Notes: generated from the letters alone by a model not told the origin. A DNA stretch of 64,000 nucleotides from Amycolatopsis circi (GCF_003385235.1 NZ_PQIA01000039.1:1-64000); one strand, 5' to 3'. Positions 21,363-30,143 are shown, numbered from the stretch's first letter. Program-made: numbers and translations.

Positions 21363-21417
21363 GTCCGTGAGGGGAACCCTGAGGGACTCTGAGTCCCTCA
21401 GGGTTCCCCTCACGGAC
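21363..21417. repeat. 55-nt palindrome, family A, copy 2
   Basis: Two perfect 27-nt arms flank a single central T, so the whole 55-nt unit is an uninterrupted palindrome (GTCCGTGAGGGG... on both strands). It lies between leuA and the WYL regulator, 57 bp past the leuA stop. It is the most perfect copy in the window and should form a very stable hairpin in RNA. Confidence 0.9.
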
Positions 21418-21450
21418 ATCTGGCATCGCGCAGCGGGGCGGGAGGTGGGC

Positions 21451-22431
21451 ATGCGAGCTGAGCGTCTGGTCGCGTTGCTGTTCACGTTGCATCGCAAACG
21501 TGCGGGGACGGTCGGGGAGCTGGCCGACGAACTCGGCGTGACCGAACGGACGATGCGGCGCGATCTGGCCGCGTTGCGCGAAGCCGGAGTGCCGCTCTGG
21601 AGTGAACCAGGGCGGCACGGCGGCATCCGGCTCGTCGACGGCTGGCGTTCTCGGCTCGACGGCCTCACTTCCCGGGAGGCCGTCGCGCTGTTGGCCCTTG
21701 ATGTTCCGGACGCGCTGGCCGGGCTCGGTCTCGGCACCGCAGTGGCGGCCGCGCACGCGAAAGTGTCCGCGAGCATGCCCGCTCAGCTGCAGGAACAGGC
21801 CCGGACGGTCGCCGGGCGGTTTCATCTCGACGCGTCGGCCTGGTTCAGCTCGCCGGACGACACCGCCATGCTGCCTGCGGTCGCGAAGGCGGTGTGGACC
21901 CAGAAGCGGCTCGACGTGCGGTATCGGCGGCGCGACAAGGTCACTCGGCGGACGCTCGATCCGCTGGGGCTCGTATTGAAAGCCGGGGTTTGGTACCTGG
22001 TGGCGCGGGTCGACGCTGACCTGCGGACGTATCGCGTTTCTCGGCTAGGGGCGGTCGCCGAGACCGGAGAAACCTTTGTACGGCCGGAAGAATTCTCGCT
22101 CGCTGACTGGTGGCGGGCGTCGTCGGCGGAGTTCGAGAAGATGCCGCTGCCGCTGAAGGTGACGGCACGGCTCGACCGGACCGCGGCCGGTGCGTTGCGG
22201 CGCGTTTTCGGGCCGGAGCACGTGAACGAGGTGCTGGTATCGCTCGGCCCGAAGGACGACGACGGATGGGCCGAGGCCGAGTTCGCCATGGAGGGCAAGG
22301 AAGTCGCCGTCGGACAGTTGGTTTCCCTCGGCCCCGGCGTCGAAGTGCTGACCCCGCCGGAGATCCGCGCCGCGGTCGCGGAATTCGGTCAGGCGCTCGC
22401 CGACCGCAACCGTCCGTTAAGGGCCCCTTGA
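21451..22431 (+). CDS. WYL-domain transcriptional regulator
   Basis: This 326-residue protein has an N-terminal DeoR-like helix-turn-helix (about 1-55, TVGELADELGVTERTMRRDL) and a WYL domain (about 140-215, with LDPLGLVLKAGVWYLVARVD) plus a C-terminal extension. WYL proteins bind nucleic acid or a small ligand and control nearby genes, often in stress or defence settings. The ATG follows GGGAGG. Curiously the last six codons and the stop (RPLRAP*) are supplied by a 55-nt palindrome, so the natural C-terminus has been overwritten. The target is unknown; the nearest gene is the convergent SDR. Confidence 0.85.
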   Translation: MRAERLVALLFTLHRKRAGTVGELADELGVTERTMRRDLAALREAGVPLWSEPGRHGGIRLVDGWRSRLDGLTSREAVALLALDVPDALAGLGLGTAVAAAHAKVSASMPAQLQEQARTVAGRFHLDASAWFSSPDDTAMLPAVAKAVWTQKRLDVRYRRRDKVTRRTLDPLGLVLKAGVWYLVARVDADLRTYRVSRLGAVAETGETFVRPEEFSLADWWRASSAEFEKMPLPLKVTARLDRTAAGALRRVFGPEHVNEVLVSLGPKDDDGWAEAEFAMEGKEVAVGQLVSLGPGVEVLTPPEIRAAVAEFGQALADRNRPLRAP

Positions 22432-22466
22432 GGGAATCTGATTCCCTCAAGGAGTCCTTCACGGAC
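22412..22466. repeat. 55-nt palindrome, family B, copy 1
   Basis: Arms of 27 nt around a central T pair with three mismatches; the inner part is CCTTGAGGGAATC/GATTCCCTCAAGG. The left arm is inside the WYL regulator frame and supplies its stop; the right arm ends 8 bp before the stop of the convergent SDR gene. Confidence 0.85.
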
Positions 22467-22474
22467 AGTCGGCA

Positions 22475-23392
22475 TCAGCGGTAGCCGGAGGCGTCGGCGG
22501 GTTTTCCGGGTTCCTGGACTTCGGTGATGTACCGCCACGCGTCGGGGCGGCTGCCGTCCACGTCGTCGATCTCGTAAACCTTCGCCAGCTGTCCGCTGGA
22601 AACGGTCTGGCCGGTCCAGCGGTGCCGGTCCGCGTCGGCGGCGAGCGCGACGACCGTGCGGCCGGAGAAGACTGGAGATTCCGAGATCACGAAATGCGGC
22701 TCGCGGACGGTCGCGTCGCGCCAGTTTTCCTCGGTGACCTCGAAGATCTCCAGCATCGCTTCCGAACGCAGCCATCCCGGCGTGAACGCGATGGCCGTGC
22801 AGTCGTGCGCCTTCAGCTCGGCCGCCTCGCCGACGGCCAGGACGTTGATCGCCGCCTTCGCCAGGTAGTACGGCAGCGACGTGCCCTCGCGGTACTTCGC
22901 GTTGTACTCGGCCGTGCCGTCGGTCAGCTCGATCACGAGCCCGCCCGGACGGCGGATGACCAGCGGAAACAGATGGTGGCTGGTGATCAGGTGGGCGTCG
23001 AGGGACAGCCGCATCATGCGCAGGCTGGCGTCCAGCGAGTGCTCCCAGATCGGTTTGCCCCACTCCAGGTAGCGGTCGCCGCCCCAGATGCCGTCGACCA
23101 GGATGTCGAGACCGCCGTGCTCGGCGTCGATTCGCTGGGCGAGCGCGGCGACTTCGTCGCTCTCCAGGTGGTCGACCCGCAGCGCGATTCCCTTGCCGCC
23201 AACGGCTTCGATCTGATCCAGCGTGTCCTCGATGGTCTCCGGACGGTCCACTTCGGACCGTCCGGCCCGCGTCGTTCGACCGGTCACGTACACGTACGCC
23301 CCGGCCCGGCCCAGCTCGACCGCGATCGCCCGGCTCGCCCCGCGCGTGCCGCCCGCCACGAGCGCGACCTTCCCGGCCAGTTCCCCGCTCAT
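22475..23392 (-). CDS. Short-chain dehydrogenase/reductase
   Basis: This 305-residue protein is a Rossmann-fold SDR. The cofactor loop is GGTRGASRAIA near 14-24, and the following TGRTTR with Arg residues suggests NADP(H). The catalytic Tyr and Lys lie in LPYYLAKAA near 187-195. The C-terminal 80 residues, with FTPGWLRSEAML and a long extension, place it among the larger SDRs annotated only as oxidoreductases. The substrate is unknown. It is convergent with the WYL regulator and divergent from the first DedA gene. Confidence 0.85.
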   Translation of the reverse strand: MSGELAGKVALVAGGTRGASRAIAVELGRAGAYVYVTGRTTRAGRSEVDRPETIEDTLDQIEAVGGKGIALRVDHLESDEVAALAQRIDAEHGGLDILVDGIWGGDRYLEWGKPIWEHSLDASLRMMRLSLDAHLITSHHLFPLVIRRPGGLVIELTDGTAEYNAKYREGTSLPYYLAKAAINVLAVGEAAELKAHDCTAIAFTPGWLRSEAMLEIFEVTEENWRDATVREPHFVISESPVFSGRTVVALAADADRHRWTGQTVSSGQLAKVYEIDDVDGSRPDAWRYITEVQEPGKPADASGYR

Positions 23393-23547
23393 TCCGTTCG
23401 TCCCCTTTTCTGTCGGTGGACCACCAGCGTGCGCTCGAACCCTGACATCCCCTGTCCGGATTTCCGGAATCTGTGTCCTGCCTGTGCCTTGCTGTGAAGT
23501 GCCGGTGATTGGGACTCATTCGGGCTGGCAGGGCGGTTAATAGAGAG

Positions 23548-24108
23548 ATGGACGCTACGACGGCTGGGCTGGTGGTGCTGTTCGTCGTCTCGCTGGTGCC
23601 GTTGTTGCCCACCGAGGTGACGCTGCTCGGCATGGGCGTGGCCGCCGCGCAGCACGGGACGTCGCTGGCCGTCGTGATCGCGGTCGCGAGCGTCGGCTGC
23701 CTGCTGTCCGACCAGGCGTTGTACGCGCTGGGGCGGTTCGGCGGCGCTCGAATGCTGACCCGGCTTGGCCGTCGGCGCAAGCTGGCCGCCGGGCTGAGCT
23801 GGCTCGACGGACGGCTGCAACGACACCCGCGGCCGGTTCTGGTGGTCGCGCGGTGGCTGCCTTCCGGCGGGACGGTCGGCGCGCTGCTGGCCGGCTCGTT
23901 GCGGTGGCGGTTCACCGAGTTTCTGACCGCGTCCGCGGTGGGGGTGCTGCTGTGGACGTCGTACGTCGCGTTCCTCGGCTACGCCGGCGGCCAGCTGGTT
24001 ACCGAGCCCGGGCTGAGCTTGGCGTTGTCGTTGACCATCGCGGTACTGCTGGGTTCGGCGATCACCGTCGGGATTCGACGGCACGGAGCGCCGAGTACAG
24101 CGCCCTGA
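23548..24108 (+). CDS. DedA/VTT-family membrane protein (first copy)
   Basis: This 186-residue integral membrane protein belongs to the DedA/SNARE-associated (VTT) family, whose members act as phospholipid flippases, notably for undecaprenyl phosphate recycling or PE. The conserved core appears as VARWLPSGGTVGALLAGSLRWRFTEF, equivalent to the family's R-P-x-R/G motif. Four to five hydrophobic segments are visible. The ATG at 23548 is chosen although its ribosome binding site is weak. Its 3' end overlaps the convergent beta-lactamase-like gene by 47 bp. Confidence 0.8.
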   Translation: MDATTAGLVVLFVVSLVPLLPTEVTLLGMGVAAAQHGTSLAVVIAVASVGCLLSDQALYALGRFGGARMLTRLGRRRKLAAGLSWLDGRLQRHPRPVLVVARWLPSGGTVGALLAGSLRWRFTEFLTASAVGVLLWTSYVAFLGYAGGQLVTEPGLSLALSLTIAVLLGSAITVGIRRHGAPSTAP

Positions 24109-25192
24109 TCAGCGGCCCGTTCTCCGGAGCGGCCGCGGCCGGGAACGGGATCCGGCGGCGGGTGTAGCCGTACGCGATGCCGTTGCGAGGATCGGCGAAC
24201 GCCTGCTGACCGCCCGCGCCACTGTGCCCGAAACTGCCCTGCCCCAGCTCCGGGTAGTACTCGCCGGTGGAGTGGAATCCGACGCCGAACGCCTTGAGCT
24301 CGCGCAACACCACGTCGTGCCCGACGGACTGGAGCTGCGCGAATTCGGCGGCGATTTCCGGTTTCAGCAGCGGCGGTTCGCCGTCTAACGGGCTGATCGC
24401 CGCCGCGTACATCCGCGCCAGGCCGCGGGCTGACGCGACACCGCCGAACGACGCGGGGCCGAGCCGCCGGACTTCCGGAAGGTTCGGCAGTTCCCACACC
24501 TCCGGGCCGTCCGGATGGTGCCGGTTGAACGCGATGCCCGGCAAGCTGTTCGGCGCGGGCAGCGGGAGCTGTCGTTCGGGGGTCAGCACCATCGGTTGCG
24601 TGGCCACGAATCGAGAGTCAAGTTCGGCGGGCAAGCCGAGGTGAAAGTCCACTGTGTACGGTTCGCGGACGCGGTCGGCGAAGTTCTCCTGAAGGGTGCG
24701 GCCGGTCACGCGGCGGACGACCTCGCCGCTGAGCGCACCGATTACCAGTGCGTGGTAACCGAATGCGGTGCCGGGCCGCCAGAACGGGCGTTGGCGAGCC
24801 AAGCGTTCGGCGACGATGCGGTCGTCTGCGAGTTCCGCCCGACTGAAGCCTTCGTCGGAGCCGATCAGTCCGGCTCGATGCGCCAGGAGGTCTCGCAGGG
24901 TGACGTCCTGTTTGCCTTCGACCGCGAACTCCGGCCAGTAGTGGCTCACTCGCTGGTCGAGGTCCAGCACGCCGTCCTGGACGAGCAGCGCGACGGTCAG
25001 ATGCGCCGCTCCTTTCGACGCGGAGTATGCGCCGAGCAGGGAATCTTCGTCGATGTCTTGGCCGGACCAAAGGTCGACGACCAGCTCGCCGCGGTGGTAC
25101 GCCGCCAGTTGAGCCGATCCGTCGGCTACTGCGGCGAACTCGTCTCTGACCGGTTCGAAGCCGGGCTGCACGGTGCCCTGAAGGTTTGCCAT
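24062..25192 (-). CDS. Beta-lactamase-fold serine hydrolase (EstB-like)
   Basis: This 376-residue protein has the class C beta-lactamase/DD-peptidase fold. The nucleophile motif is Ser57-A-S-Lys60; a Tyr in FGYHALVIG stands where Y-x-N is expected, but with Ala in place of Asn; and GHSGAGG replaces KTG. This set is typical of EstB-type esterases rather than true beta-lactamases. No signal peptide is present, so it is cytosolic. It is divergent from a TetR gene with an operator-like palindrome between, so it is probably the target of that repressor. Confidence 0.87.
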   Translation of the reverse strand: MANLQGTVQPGFEPVRDEFAAVADGSAQLAAYHRGELVVDLWSGQDIDEDSLLGAYSASKGAAHLTVALLVQDGVLDLDQRVSHYWPEFAVEGKQDVTLRDLLAHRAGLIGSDEGFSRAELADDRIVAERLARQRPFWRPGTAFGYHALVIGALSGEVVRRVTGRTLQENFADRVREPYTVDFHLGLPAELDSRFVATQPMVLTPERQLPLPAPNSLPGIAFNRHHPDGPEVWELPNLPEVRRLGPASFGGVASARGLARMYAAAISPLDGEPPLLKPEIAAEFAQLQSVGHDVVLRELKAFGVGFHSTGEYYPELGQGSFGHSGAGGQQAFADPRNGIAYGYTRRRIPFPAAAAPENGPLIRALYSALRAVESRR

Positions 25193-25214
25193 GCCGCCAC
25201 GCTACCCGAGTTTC

Positions 25215-25227
25215 TAACCATTGGTCA
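25215..25227. promoter_or_regulatory. Putative TetR operator between hydrolase and tetR
   Basis: TAACCA-T-TGGTCA is an inverted repeat with one mismatch, 23 bp from the hydrolase start and 28 bp from the TetR start. A -10-like TAGAGT for the TetR gene follows at 25242-25247. The location suits repression of both genes. Confidence 0.5.
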
Positions 25228-25255
25228 CTAACTATTTTCGGTAGAGTCCCCGCCC

Positions 25256-25810
25256 ATGACCCGACCGCGGCCCGGCCGTCCCGCACAGCTCGATCGCGAA
25301 CGGATCGTCGACGCGGCGTTGTCCGCCGGGAATCTCGACACGTTGACCATGCGCGAACTGGCGGCGCGGCTCGGCGTGACGCATGGCGCGCTCTACCGCT
25401 GGGTCGCCAATCGGGACGCGCTGTTCGACCTGGTCAGCGAAGTGGTACTTGAGCGAGTGCTTCCGGCTGAGGGGCCGCCGCGGCGGGCTTGGCGGCCATG
25501 GCTCGCGAAGGTCGCGTGGGCGATGCACGACCAGTTTCTCGCGGTACCCGGCTATGCGACGCGGTCGTCCCGGCCCCATCGGCACAACGCGGTTTCCTTC
25601 GGCCGGTTGCACACCGAGGTGGTGGCCGCGTTCACGAATGCCGGTGTGTCGTCCGAGCTGGCCGAGCAGAGTTGGTACATCTTCATCACCTGCACGGTCA
25701 GCTGGCTCGCCGTCCGCGAAAACCCGCTCGACCTTGGGCCTGACGCACCCCGGTTCGAGCTTTTCCTCGACACGCTGTTGCGAGGTCTGCCCGCGCGGGA
25801 ACCCAGCTAG
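25256..25810 (+). CDS. TetR-family transcriptional regulator
   Basis: This 184-residue protein has the TetR N-terminal helix-turn-helix (about 12-55, MRELAARLGVTHGALYRWV) and a helical ligand domain of the TetR_C type. It probably represses itself and the divergent beta-lactamase-like hydrolase in response to an unknown ligand, since only 63 bp separate the genes and an inverted repeat lies there. The start ATG lies eight bases after TAGAGT, so the mRNA may have almost no leader. Its last four bases overlap the convergent LysR gene. Confidence 0.88.
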   Translation: MTRPRPGRPAQLDRERIVDAALSAGNLDTLTMRELAARLGVTHGALYRWVANRDALFDLVSEVVLERVLPAEGPPRRAWRPWLAKVAWAMHDQFLAVPGYATRSSRPHRHNAVSFGRLHTEVVAAFTNAGVSSELAEQSWYIFITCTVSWLAVRENPLDLGPDAPRFELFLDTLLRGLPAREPS

Positions 25811-26712
25811 GTCGTGAGCGCGGCTACCTCGGCGCGCATTTCGTCGATCACGGTCGCGACAGCCGGGCGGTTCGCCGCGCCGGTGCGGCACACCACTTCC
25901 ACCAACCGCGCCGCGCGGATCCCCGCCAGCGGGCGGCCGACCAATCCGCTTCCGCGCCGAGTGTCCATTGTGTACCGAGGCATCAGCGCGATCCCGTGTC
26001 CGGCCGCGACAAGCCGTTCAGTGATGCGGAAATCGTTGATGCGCTGAACGATCTGCGGCCGCACGCCACTGCGCACGGTCAGCGAGCGGAGGACGTCGTC
26101 GACGGGAAAGCCGTGGTCTACCGAGATCCAGCGCTCGTCCGCGAGATCGGCGAGGCCGACGCGACGGTTGCGGGCAAGGCGGTGGCCGACGGGGAGGGCG
26201 ACGTCCAGTGGTTCGCGCAGCAGCGGGACCACGTCCAGACGTTCGGTGTCGAATTCGGCCGCGTGCTCGTCGCGGTGGGCGACGACGACGTCGTAGTCGG
26301 CGACCAGGCCGGGCACCTGCGGCGGGACCATGTCGACGTCGCGGACGTCGACCTCGAGGTTTTCGTGTTGTTCGATGCGACGCAGCAGGCCGGGCAGGAG
26401 CATCAGGCCGGCGGACTGGAAGATCGCGATCCGCACGCGTCCGCGCGGGGCGCTGCGGTAGGTGTCCAGCTCCGCTTCGGCCCGGTCCAGCGCGGCCAGC
26501 ACGTCGTCGGCGCGGGCGACGAGCGCGCGGCCCGCGTCGGTGAGCCGCAGGCCGCGACCAGCCGGTTCGGTGAGTGCGATGCCGACCTCCGCCTGCAACG
26601 CGCGCAACTGCTGCGAGATCGCCGACGGCGTGCAGTGCAACGCCTGAGCGGCGGCGGTGACGCTGCCCCGATCGGCGAATTCGCGCAGCGTCCGGAGCCT
26701 GCCCAAGTCCAT
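25807..26712 (-). CDS. LysR-family transcriptional regulator
   Basis: This 301-residue protein has the LysR winged helix at the N-terminus (about 3-60, GSVTAAAQALHCTPSAISQQL) and a periplasmic-binding-like effector domain (about 90-295). It is divergent from an EamA-type exporter with an 86-bp gap that contains a strong T-N11-A inverted repeat, the classic LysR arrangement, so the exporter is the likely target and the effector is likely its substrate or a precursor. The ATG start is supported by the family N-terminus MDLGRLRTLREFA. Confidence 0.92.
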   Translation of the reverse strand: MDLGRLRTLREFADRGSVTAAAQALHCTPSAISQQLRALQAEVGIALTEPAGRGLRLTDAGRALVARADDVLAALDRAEAELDTYRSAPRGRVRIAIFQSAGLMLLPGLLRRIEQHENLEVDVRDVDMVPPQVPGLVADYDVVVAHRDEHAAEFDTERLDVVPLLREPLDVALPVGHRLARNRRVGLADLADERWISVDHGFPVDDVLRSLTVRSGVRPQIVQRINDFRITERLVAAGHGIALMPRYTMDTRRGSGLVGRPLAGIRAARLVEVVCRTGAANRPAVATVIDEMRAEVAALTT

Positions 26713-26724
26713 CCGCGGAGTGTA

Positions 26725-26743
26725 TGTGAAGCACTGCTACACA
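26725..26743. promoter_or_regulatory. LysR-type operator
   Basis: TGTGAAGC-ACT-GCTACACA is an inverted repeat of 8 bp arms with one mismatch and includes a T-N11-A core (26727 to 26739). It starts 12 bp from the LysR start and lies 55 bp before the EamA start. Confidence 0.7.
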
Positions 26744-26798
26744 TTCAGTACAGTTATTCTCGCTGGTGCTTCAAAGTTTGCCTAGGCACAGTTGAGGC

Positions 26799-27698
26799 AT
26801 GGCCATCCGGGACCGTTTGCTCGCCGTGTTCGTCGCCGTCCTGTGGGGCCTCAACTTCATCGCGATCCACGCCACACTCGGCCAGTTCCCGCCGATGTTC
26901 GCGGGCGCGCTGCGATTCCTGCTGATCGCGATCCCGACGGTCTTCCTCGTGCCGCGGCCGCGGGTGAAGCTGCGCTACCTCCTCGGTTACGGGCTTGGGT
27001 TCGGCACCGGGCAGTTCGCGTTCCTGTTCGTCGCCATGCACCTCGGGATGCCGACCGGGCTGGCGTCGCTGGTGCTGCAGGCGTCGGCGCCGTTCACCGT
27101 GCTGCTGGGCGCGGTGCTGCTGCGGGAACGCGTCTCCGGACGGCAGCTGGCCGGGATCCTGCTCGCGGTGGCGGGCATGACCGCGATCGCCTGGCAGCAG
27201 TCCGCCCACGCCGCGCTGCTGCCGGTGGTGCTGACCTTGCTGGCCGCGCTGAGCTGGGCGATCGGCAACCTGAGCATGCGCCGCGCGGAGCCGGACAACC
27301 CGCTACACCTGACGCTGTGGATGTCGGTGGTGCCGCCGCTGCCGATGCTGGCGCTGTCGAGCATCTTCGAGGGTCCCGGCGCCGCCTGGCATTCGCTGGC
27401 GACGCTCGGCACCAAAACCGGCCTGATCGGCCTCGTGGGCCTGGCGTACGTGGTGGTCTTCGGGACGGTCGTCGGGTCCGGCATCTGGACCACGCTGATG
27501 CGCCGCAACCCGGCAGGCGTGGTCGCGCCGTTCTCGCTGCTCGTGCCGGTGGTGGGGCTGACGGCGTCGTTCTTCATCCTCGGCGAGGTGCCGACGGTCC
27601 TGACGCTGGTGGCGGCAGCGGTGGTGATCGGCGGGGTACTGCTGGGGTCGTTGCGGCGGAAGCCAGCGGTTACGCCGGAGGAACTGCTGCCGGTGTGA
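26799..27698 (+). CDS. EamA-family transporter
   Basis: This 299-residue protein has ten hydrophobic segments in two EamA repeats (about 5-135 and 145-285), the drug/metabolite transporter fold. The first repeat has WGLNFIAIHATLGQFPP and the second WAIGNLSMRRAE. E. coli EamA exports O-acetylserine and cysteine; the substrate here is not known. It is divergent from a LysR gene and probably activated by it. A hairpin that reads as a terminator for the convergent DedA gene lies after its stop. Confidence 0.88.
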   Translation: MAIRDRLLAVFVAVLWGLNFIAIHATLGQFPPMFAGALRFLLIAIPTVFLVPRPRVKLRYLLGYGLGFGTGQFAFLFVAMHLGMPTGLASLVLQASAPFTVLLGAVLLRERVSGRQLAGILLAVAGMTAIAWQQSAHAALLPVVLTLLAALSWAIGNLSMRRAEPDNPLHLTLWMSVVPPLPMLALSSIFEGPGAAWHSLATLGTKTGLIGLVGLAYVVVFGTVVGSGIWTTLMRRNPAGVVAPFSLLVPVVGLTASFFILGEVPTVLTLVAAAVVIGGVLLGSLRRKPAVTPEELLPV

Positions 27699-27729
27699 GG
27701 GGTCGGGGCCCGGCCCCGGGAACAGAAAA

Positions 27730-27760
27730 CCCCCGGCAAGTCCGAAGGACTCACCGGGGG
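27730..27760 (-). terminator. Terminator between EamA and DedA genes
   Basis: CCCCCGG/CCGGGGG and AGTCC/GGACT arms pair around a GAA loop, with one internal mismatch pair. Read on the minus strand the stem is followed by TTTTCTGTT, so it terminates the DedA gene. Confidence 0.8.
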
Positions 27761-27776
27761 AACCTCGTCCGTCAGC

Positions 27777-28427
27777 TCAGGCCACCGCGTCGTTCTTCTC
27801 GTCCGACGACGAGGCCGACTCCGCCGCATGGCGGGACATGCGCTTCTTCAGCACCAGCGTCACCACCACGCCGATCACCAGCGCCGCTCCCAGGCCTGCC
27901 CACTGGAAGCCCTTGAGCCACTTGTCGGCGACCACGCCCAGGTAGTAGATGAGCGCCGTTGTTCCGCCCGCCCACACGATGCCGCCCAGTGCGTTCGCGA
28001 ACAGGAAGCGCGGGTAGTGCATGTTGAGCGATCCGGCGAGCGGGCCGGCCAGGATGCGCAGCACCGCGACGAACCGGCCGAAGAACACGGCCCACATGCC
28101 GCGTTTGTGGAACATCTTCTCGGCGCTCGCGATGTGGTCGGGGCCGAAATGCTTGGGGAACTTCCGTCCGGCCCAGGCGAACAGCCGTTTGCCGCCCTTC
28201 TTGCCGATCAGGTACCCGATGCTGTCGCCGATGATCGCGCCCGCCGACGCCAGCACGCCGATCCACAGCGGGTTCAGCCCGCTGTGCGACGAGGCCAGCA
28301 GCGCGGCGCTCACCAGCACGATCTCCCCCGGCAGCGGGATGCCCAGGCTTTCGACCATCACCACCAAGCCCACCAGCAGGTAGACCGAGAGCGGAGGGAT
28401 CGCCTCCAGCACGTGGTCGATGTTCAC
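27777..28427 (-). CDS. DedA-family membrane protein (second copy)
   Basis: This 216-residue protein is a typical DedA with the family's E-x-x-G-x-x-x-P motif as ESLGIPLPGE, the second acidic site in GDSIGYLIGKKGG, and FFGRFVAVLRILAGPLAG for the conserved F-x-R-x-x-P/A-x-x-R region. It is an integral membrane lipid flippase candidate. The GTG at 28427 has an AAGGGGGTT site. It is only distantly similar to the copy at 23548, so the two are not a recent duplication. It stands alone between two terminators. Confidence 0.9.
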   Translation of the reverse strand: MNIDHVLEAIPPLSVYLLVGLVVMVESLGIPLPGEIVLVSAALLASSHSGLNPLWIGVLASAGAIIGDSIGYLIGKKGGKRLFAWAGRKFPKHFGPDHIASAEKMFHKRGMWAVFFGRFVAVLRILAGPLAGSLNMHYPRFLFANALGGIVWAGGTTALIYYLGVVADKWLKGFQWAGLGAALVIGVVVTLVLKKRMSRHAAESASSSDEKNDAVA

Positions 28428-28535
28428 TGCCAACCCCCTTGTGATTCGTGCCTGGTCTCCGCAGGGTACCCAGCTGGCGGCGATCCTCGCGTCCACCTGG
28501 AGTCGGGGGTGGGGTCCGTCTTCCGGCAGGGTTTT

Positions 28536-29732
28536 TCAGGGTTTTTCCGACATAACACGCAAAGCACGCATTTCGAAGTACTCCCGTTCCGGCAGGCTCA
28601 GCGTGCGCTGTGCGGCGCGGGCGTAGCAGTCGTGAGCGCCTCGCGGGTCGCCGGACAGTTCGAGGAGATGGGCGCGGACCACGTCGGCTCGGTAGTGGTC
28701 AAGGTGGTCGCTCGCGTCCAGTTCGCTCAGCGCGAGCGCCGGGCCTTCGACGCGGGCGAGCGCGACCAGGCGGTTGAGTGCGACCATCGGGCCGGGGGCG
28801 ATCTGCTGGAGAAGGTCGTACAGCAACAGGATCTGCGGCCAGTCGGTGGCGTCGGCGACCGGGGCTTCGTCGTGCACGGCGGCGATCGCGGCCTGCAGTT
28901 GATACGGGCCGACGGGTGTATTCGCCAGCGCGTGTTCGATGAGTGCGCTGCCTTCGGCGATCGCGGACGCGTCCCAGAGCGAGCGGTCTTGTTCGGCCAG
29001 CGGCACGGGGATGCCGTCCCGGCCAGTGCGGGCGGGGCGGCGAGCGTCGGTGAGCAACATGAGTGCGAGCAGCCCGGCGACCTCTCCGTCAGCGGGCAGC
29101 AGGGCGTGCAACTGCCGGGTGAGCCGGATGGCCTCGGCGGTCAGTTCGACGCGGTTGACCTCGCTGCCGGAGCTGGCGGTGTGGCCTTCGGTGAACACCA
29201 AGTACAGCACCTGCAGTACCGCGGCAACGCGTTCCGGCAGCTCGTTCTGTGGCGGCTGAGCGAACTCCGCACCGCGCAGTTTGTGTTTCGCCCGGCTGAT
29301 CCGCTGGCCGATCGTCGGCTCCGGGACGAGGTACGCCCGCGCGATCTCGGCGGTGGTCAGGCCGCCGACCGCACGCAGCGTCAAGGCCACTTGCGACGGC
29401 CGGGTCAACGAGGGATGGCAGCAGAGCAACAGCAGCGTGAGGGTGTCGTCCTGCTGCGGTACGAGTTCGAAGGACGGCGGTTCCAGCGCGGCCACCGTCT
29501 CCTCACGACGGATACGTGCGGCTTCGTTGCGCCACATCTCGATCCGACGCCGCGAAGCCGTCGTGATGAGCCAGGCCTTCGGGTTGTCCGGGACACCGTC
29601 CTTCGGCCACTGCACGGCGGCGGCGAGCAGGGCCTCCTGCACGGCGTCCTCGCATTTGCCGAAATCGCCGTAGCGGCGCACGAGCGCGGTCACCACCTGC
29701 GGAATGAGGTCGCGCAGGAGGCGGTCGATCAC
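28536..29732 (-). CDS. ECF sigma factor with C-terminal extension (ECF42-type)
   Basis: This 398-residue sigma factor has regions 2 and 4 in the first 170 residues (sigma2: GKCEDAVQEALLAAAVQWP; sigma4: GLTTAEIARAYLVPEPTIGQRISRAK) and a long helical C-terminal domain of about 200 residues (DUF6596/TPR-like), the layout of the ECF42 group. It has no anti-sigma gene; that group is instead linked to DGPF/YCII proteins, and its GTG overlaps the stop of such a gene by four bases. It probably drives its own operon and the divergent NTF2-like gene from a shared palindromic promoter. Confidence 0.9.
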   Translation of the reverse strand: MIDRLLRDLIPQVVTALVRRYGDFGKCEDAVQEALLAAAVQWPKDGVPDNPKAWLITTASRRRIEMWRNEAARIRREETVAALEPPSFELVPQQDDTLTLLLLCCHPSLTRPSQVALTLRAVGGLTTAEIARAYLVPEPTIGQRISRAKHKLRGAEFAQPPQNELPERVAAVLQVLYLVFTEGHTASSGSEVNRVELTAEAIRLTRQLHALLPADGEVAGLLALMLLTDARRPARTGRDGIPVPLAEQDRSLWDASAIAEGSALIEHALANTPVGPYQLQAAIAAVHDEAPVADATDWPQILLLYDLLQQIAPGPMVALNRLVALARVEGPALALSELDASDHLDHYRADVVRAHLLELSGDPRGAHDCYARAAQRTLSLPEREYFEMRALRVMSEKP

Positions 29733-30109
29733 AGCTCGAAGTCCACGTCGCCGGTCAGCCCCATTACCGGCCGCACCTCGATCGTCGCGAACGGGGCCTC
29801 CGGGATCCGCGCGGCGATCTCCAGCGCGCGGGCCTCCGAATCGCATTCCAGCAGGTAGAACCCGGCGAGCTGCTCCTTGATCTCGGCGAAGGGGCCGTCG
29901 GTGGTGCTCACGCCGTCGGTGCGCACGTGGACCTGCTTCGTCAGCTCCGGGGCGGCCAGCCGCTCGGACACGATCCGCTCGCCGGTGCCCTCCAGCTCCT
30001 CGTGGAACTGCTGATACGCACGCAGGCCCTCGGCCTTCTGCTCGTCGGTCATCCCCGCCCATGCCGCGCGCGACGCCGGGTTGCCGTAGATCAGGACCAG
30101 ATACTTCAT
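29729..30109 (-). CDS. YCII-related DGPF-domain protein
   Basis: This 126-residue protein is a YCII/DGPF-family member with the eponymous TDGPFAEIKEQLAGFYLLE near 71-89. These small alpha/beta-barrel proteins are encoded beside ECF42 sigma factors and are thought to belong to their signalling, but no activity is proven. The ATG follows GAGGAGGC. It is the first gene of a two-gene operon and is translationally coupled to the sigma factor (GTGA overlap). Confidence 0.92.
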   Translation of the reverse strand: MKYLVLIYGNPASRAAWAGMTDEQKAEGLRAYQQFHEELEGTGERIVSERLAAPELTKQVHVRTDGVSTTDGPFAEIKEQLAGFYLLECDSEARALEIAARIPEAPFATIEVRPVMGLTGDVDFEL

Positions 30110-30143
30110 CGGAAGCCTCCTCGAAAAAGTTTTCTACCCCTGA

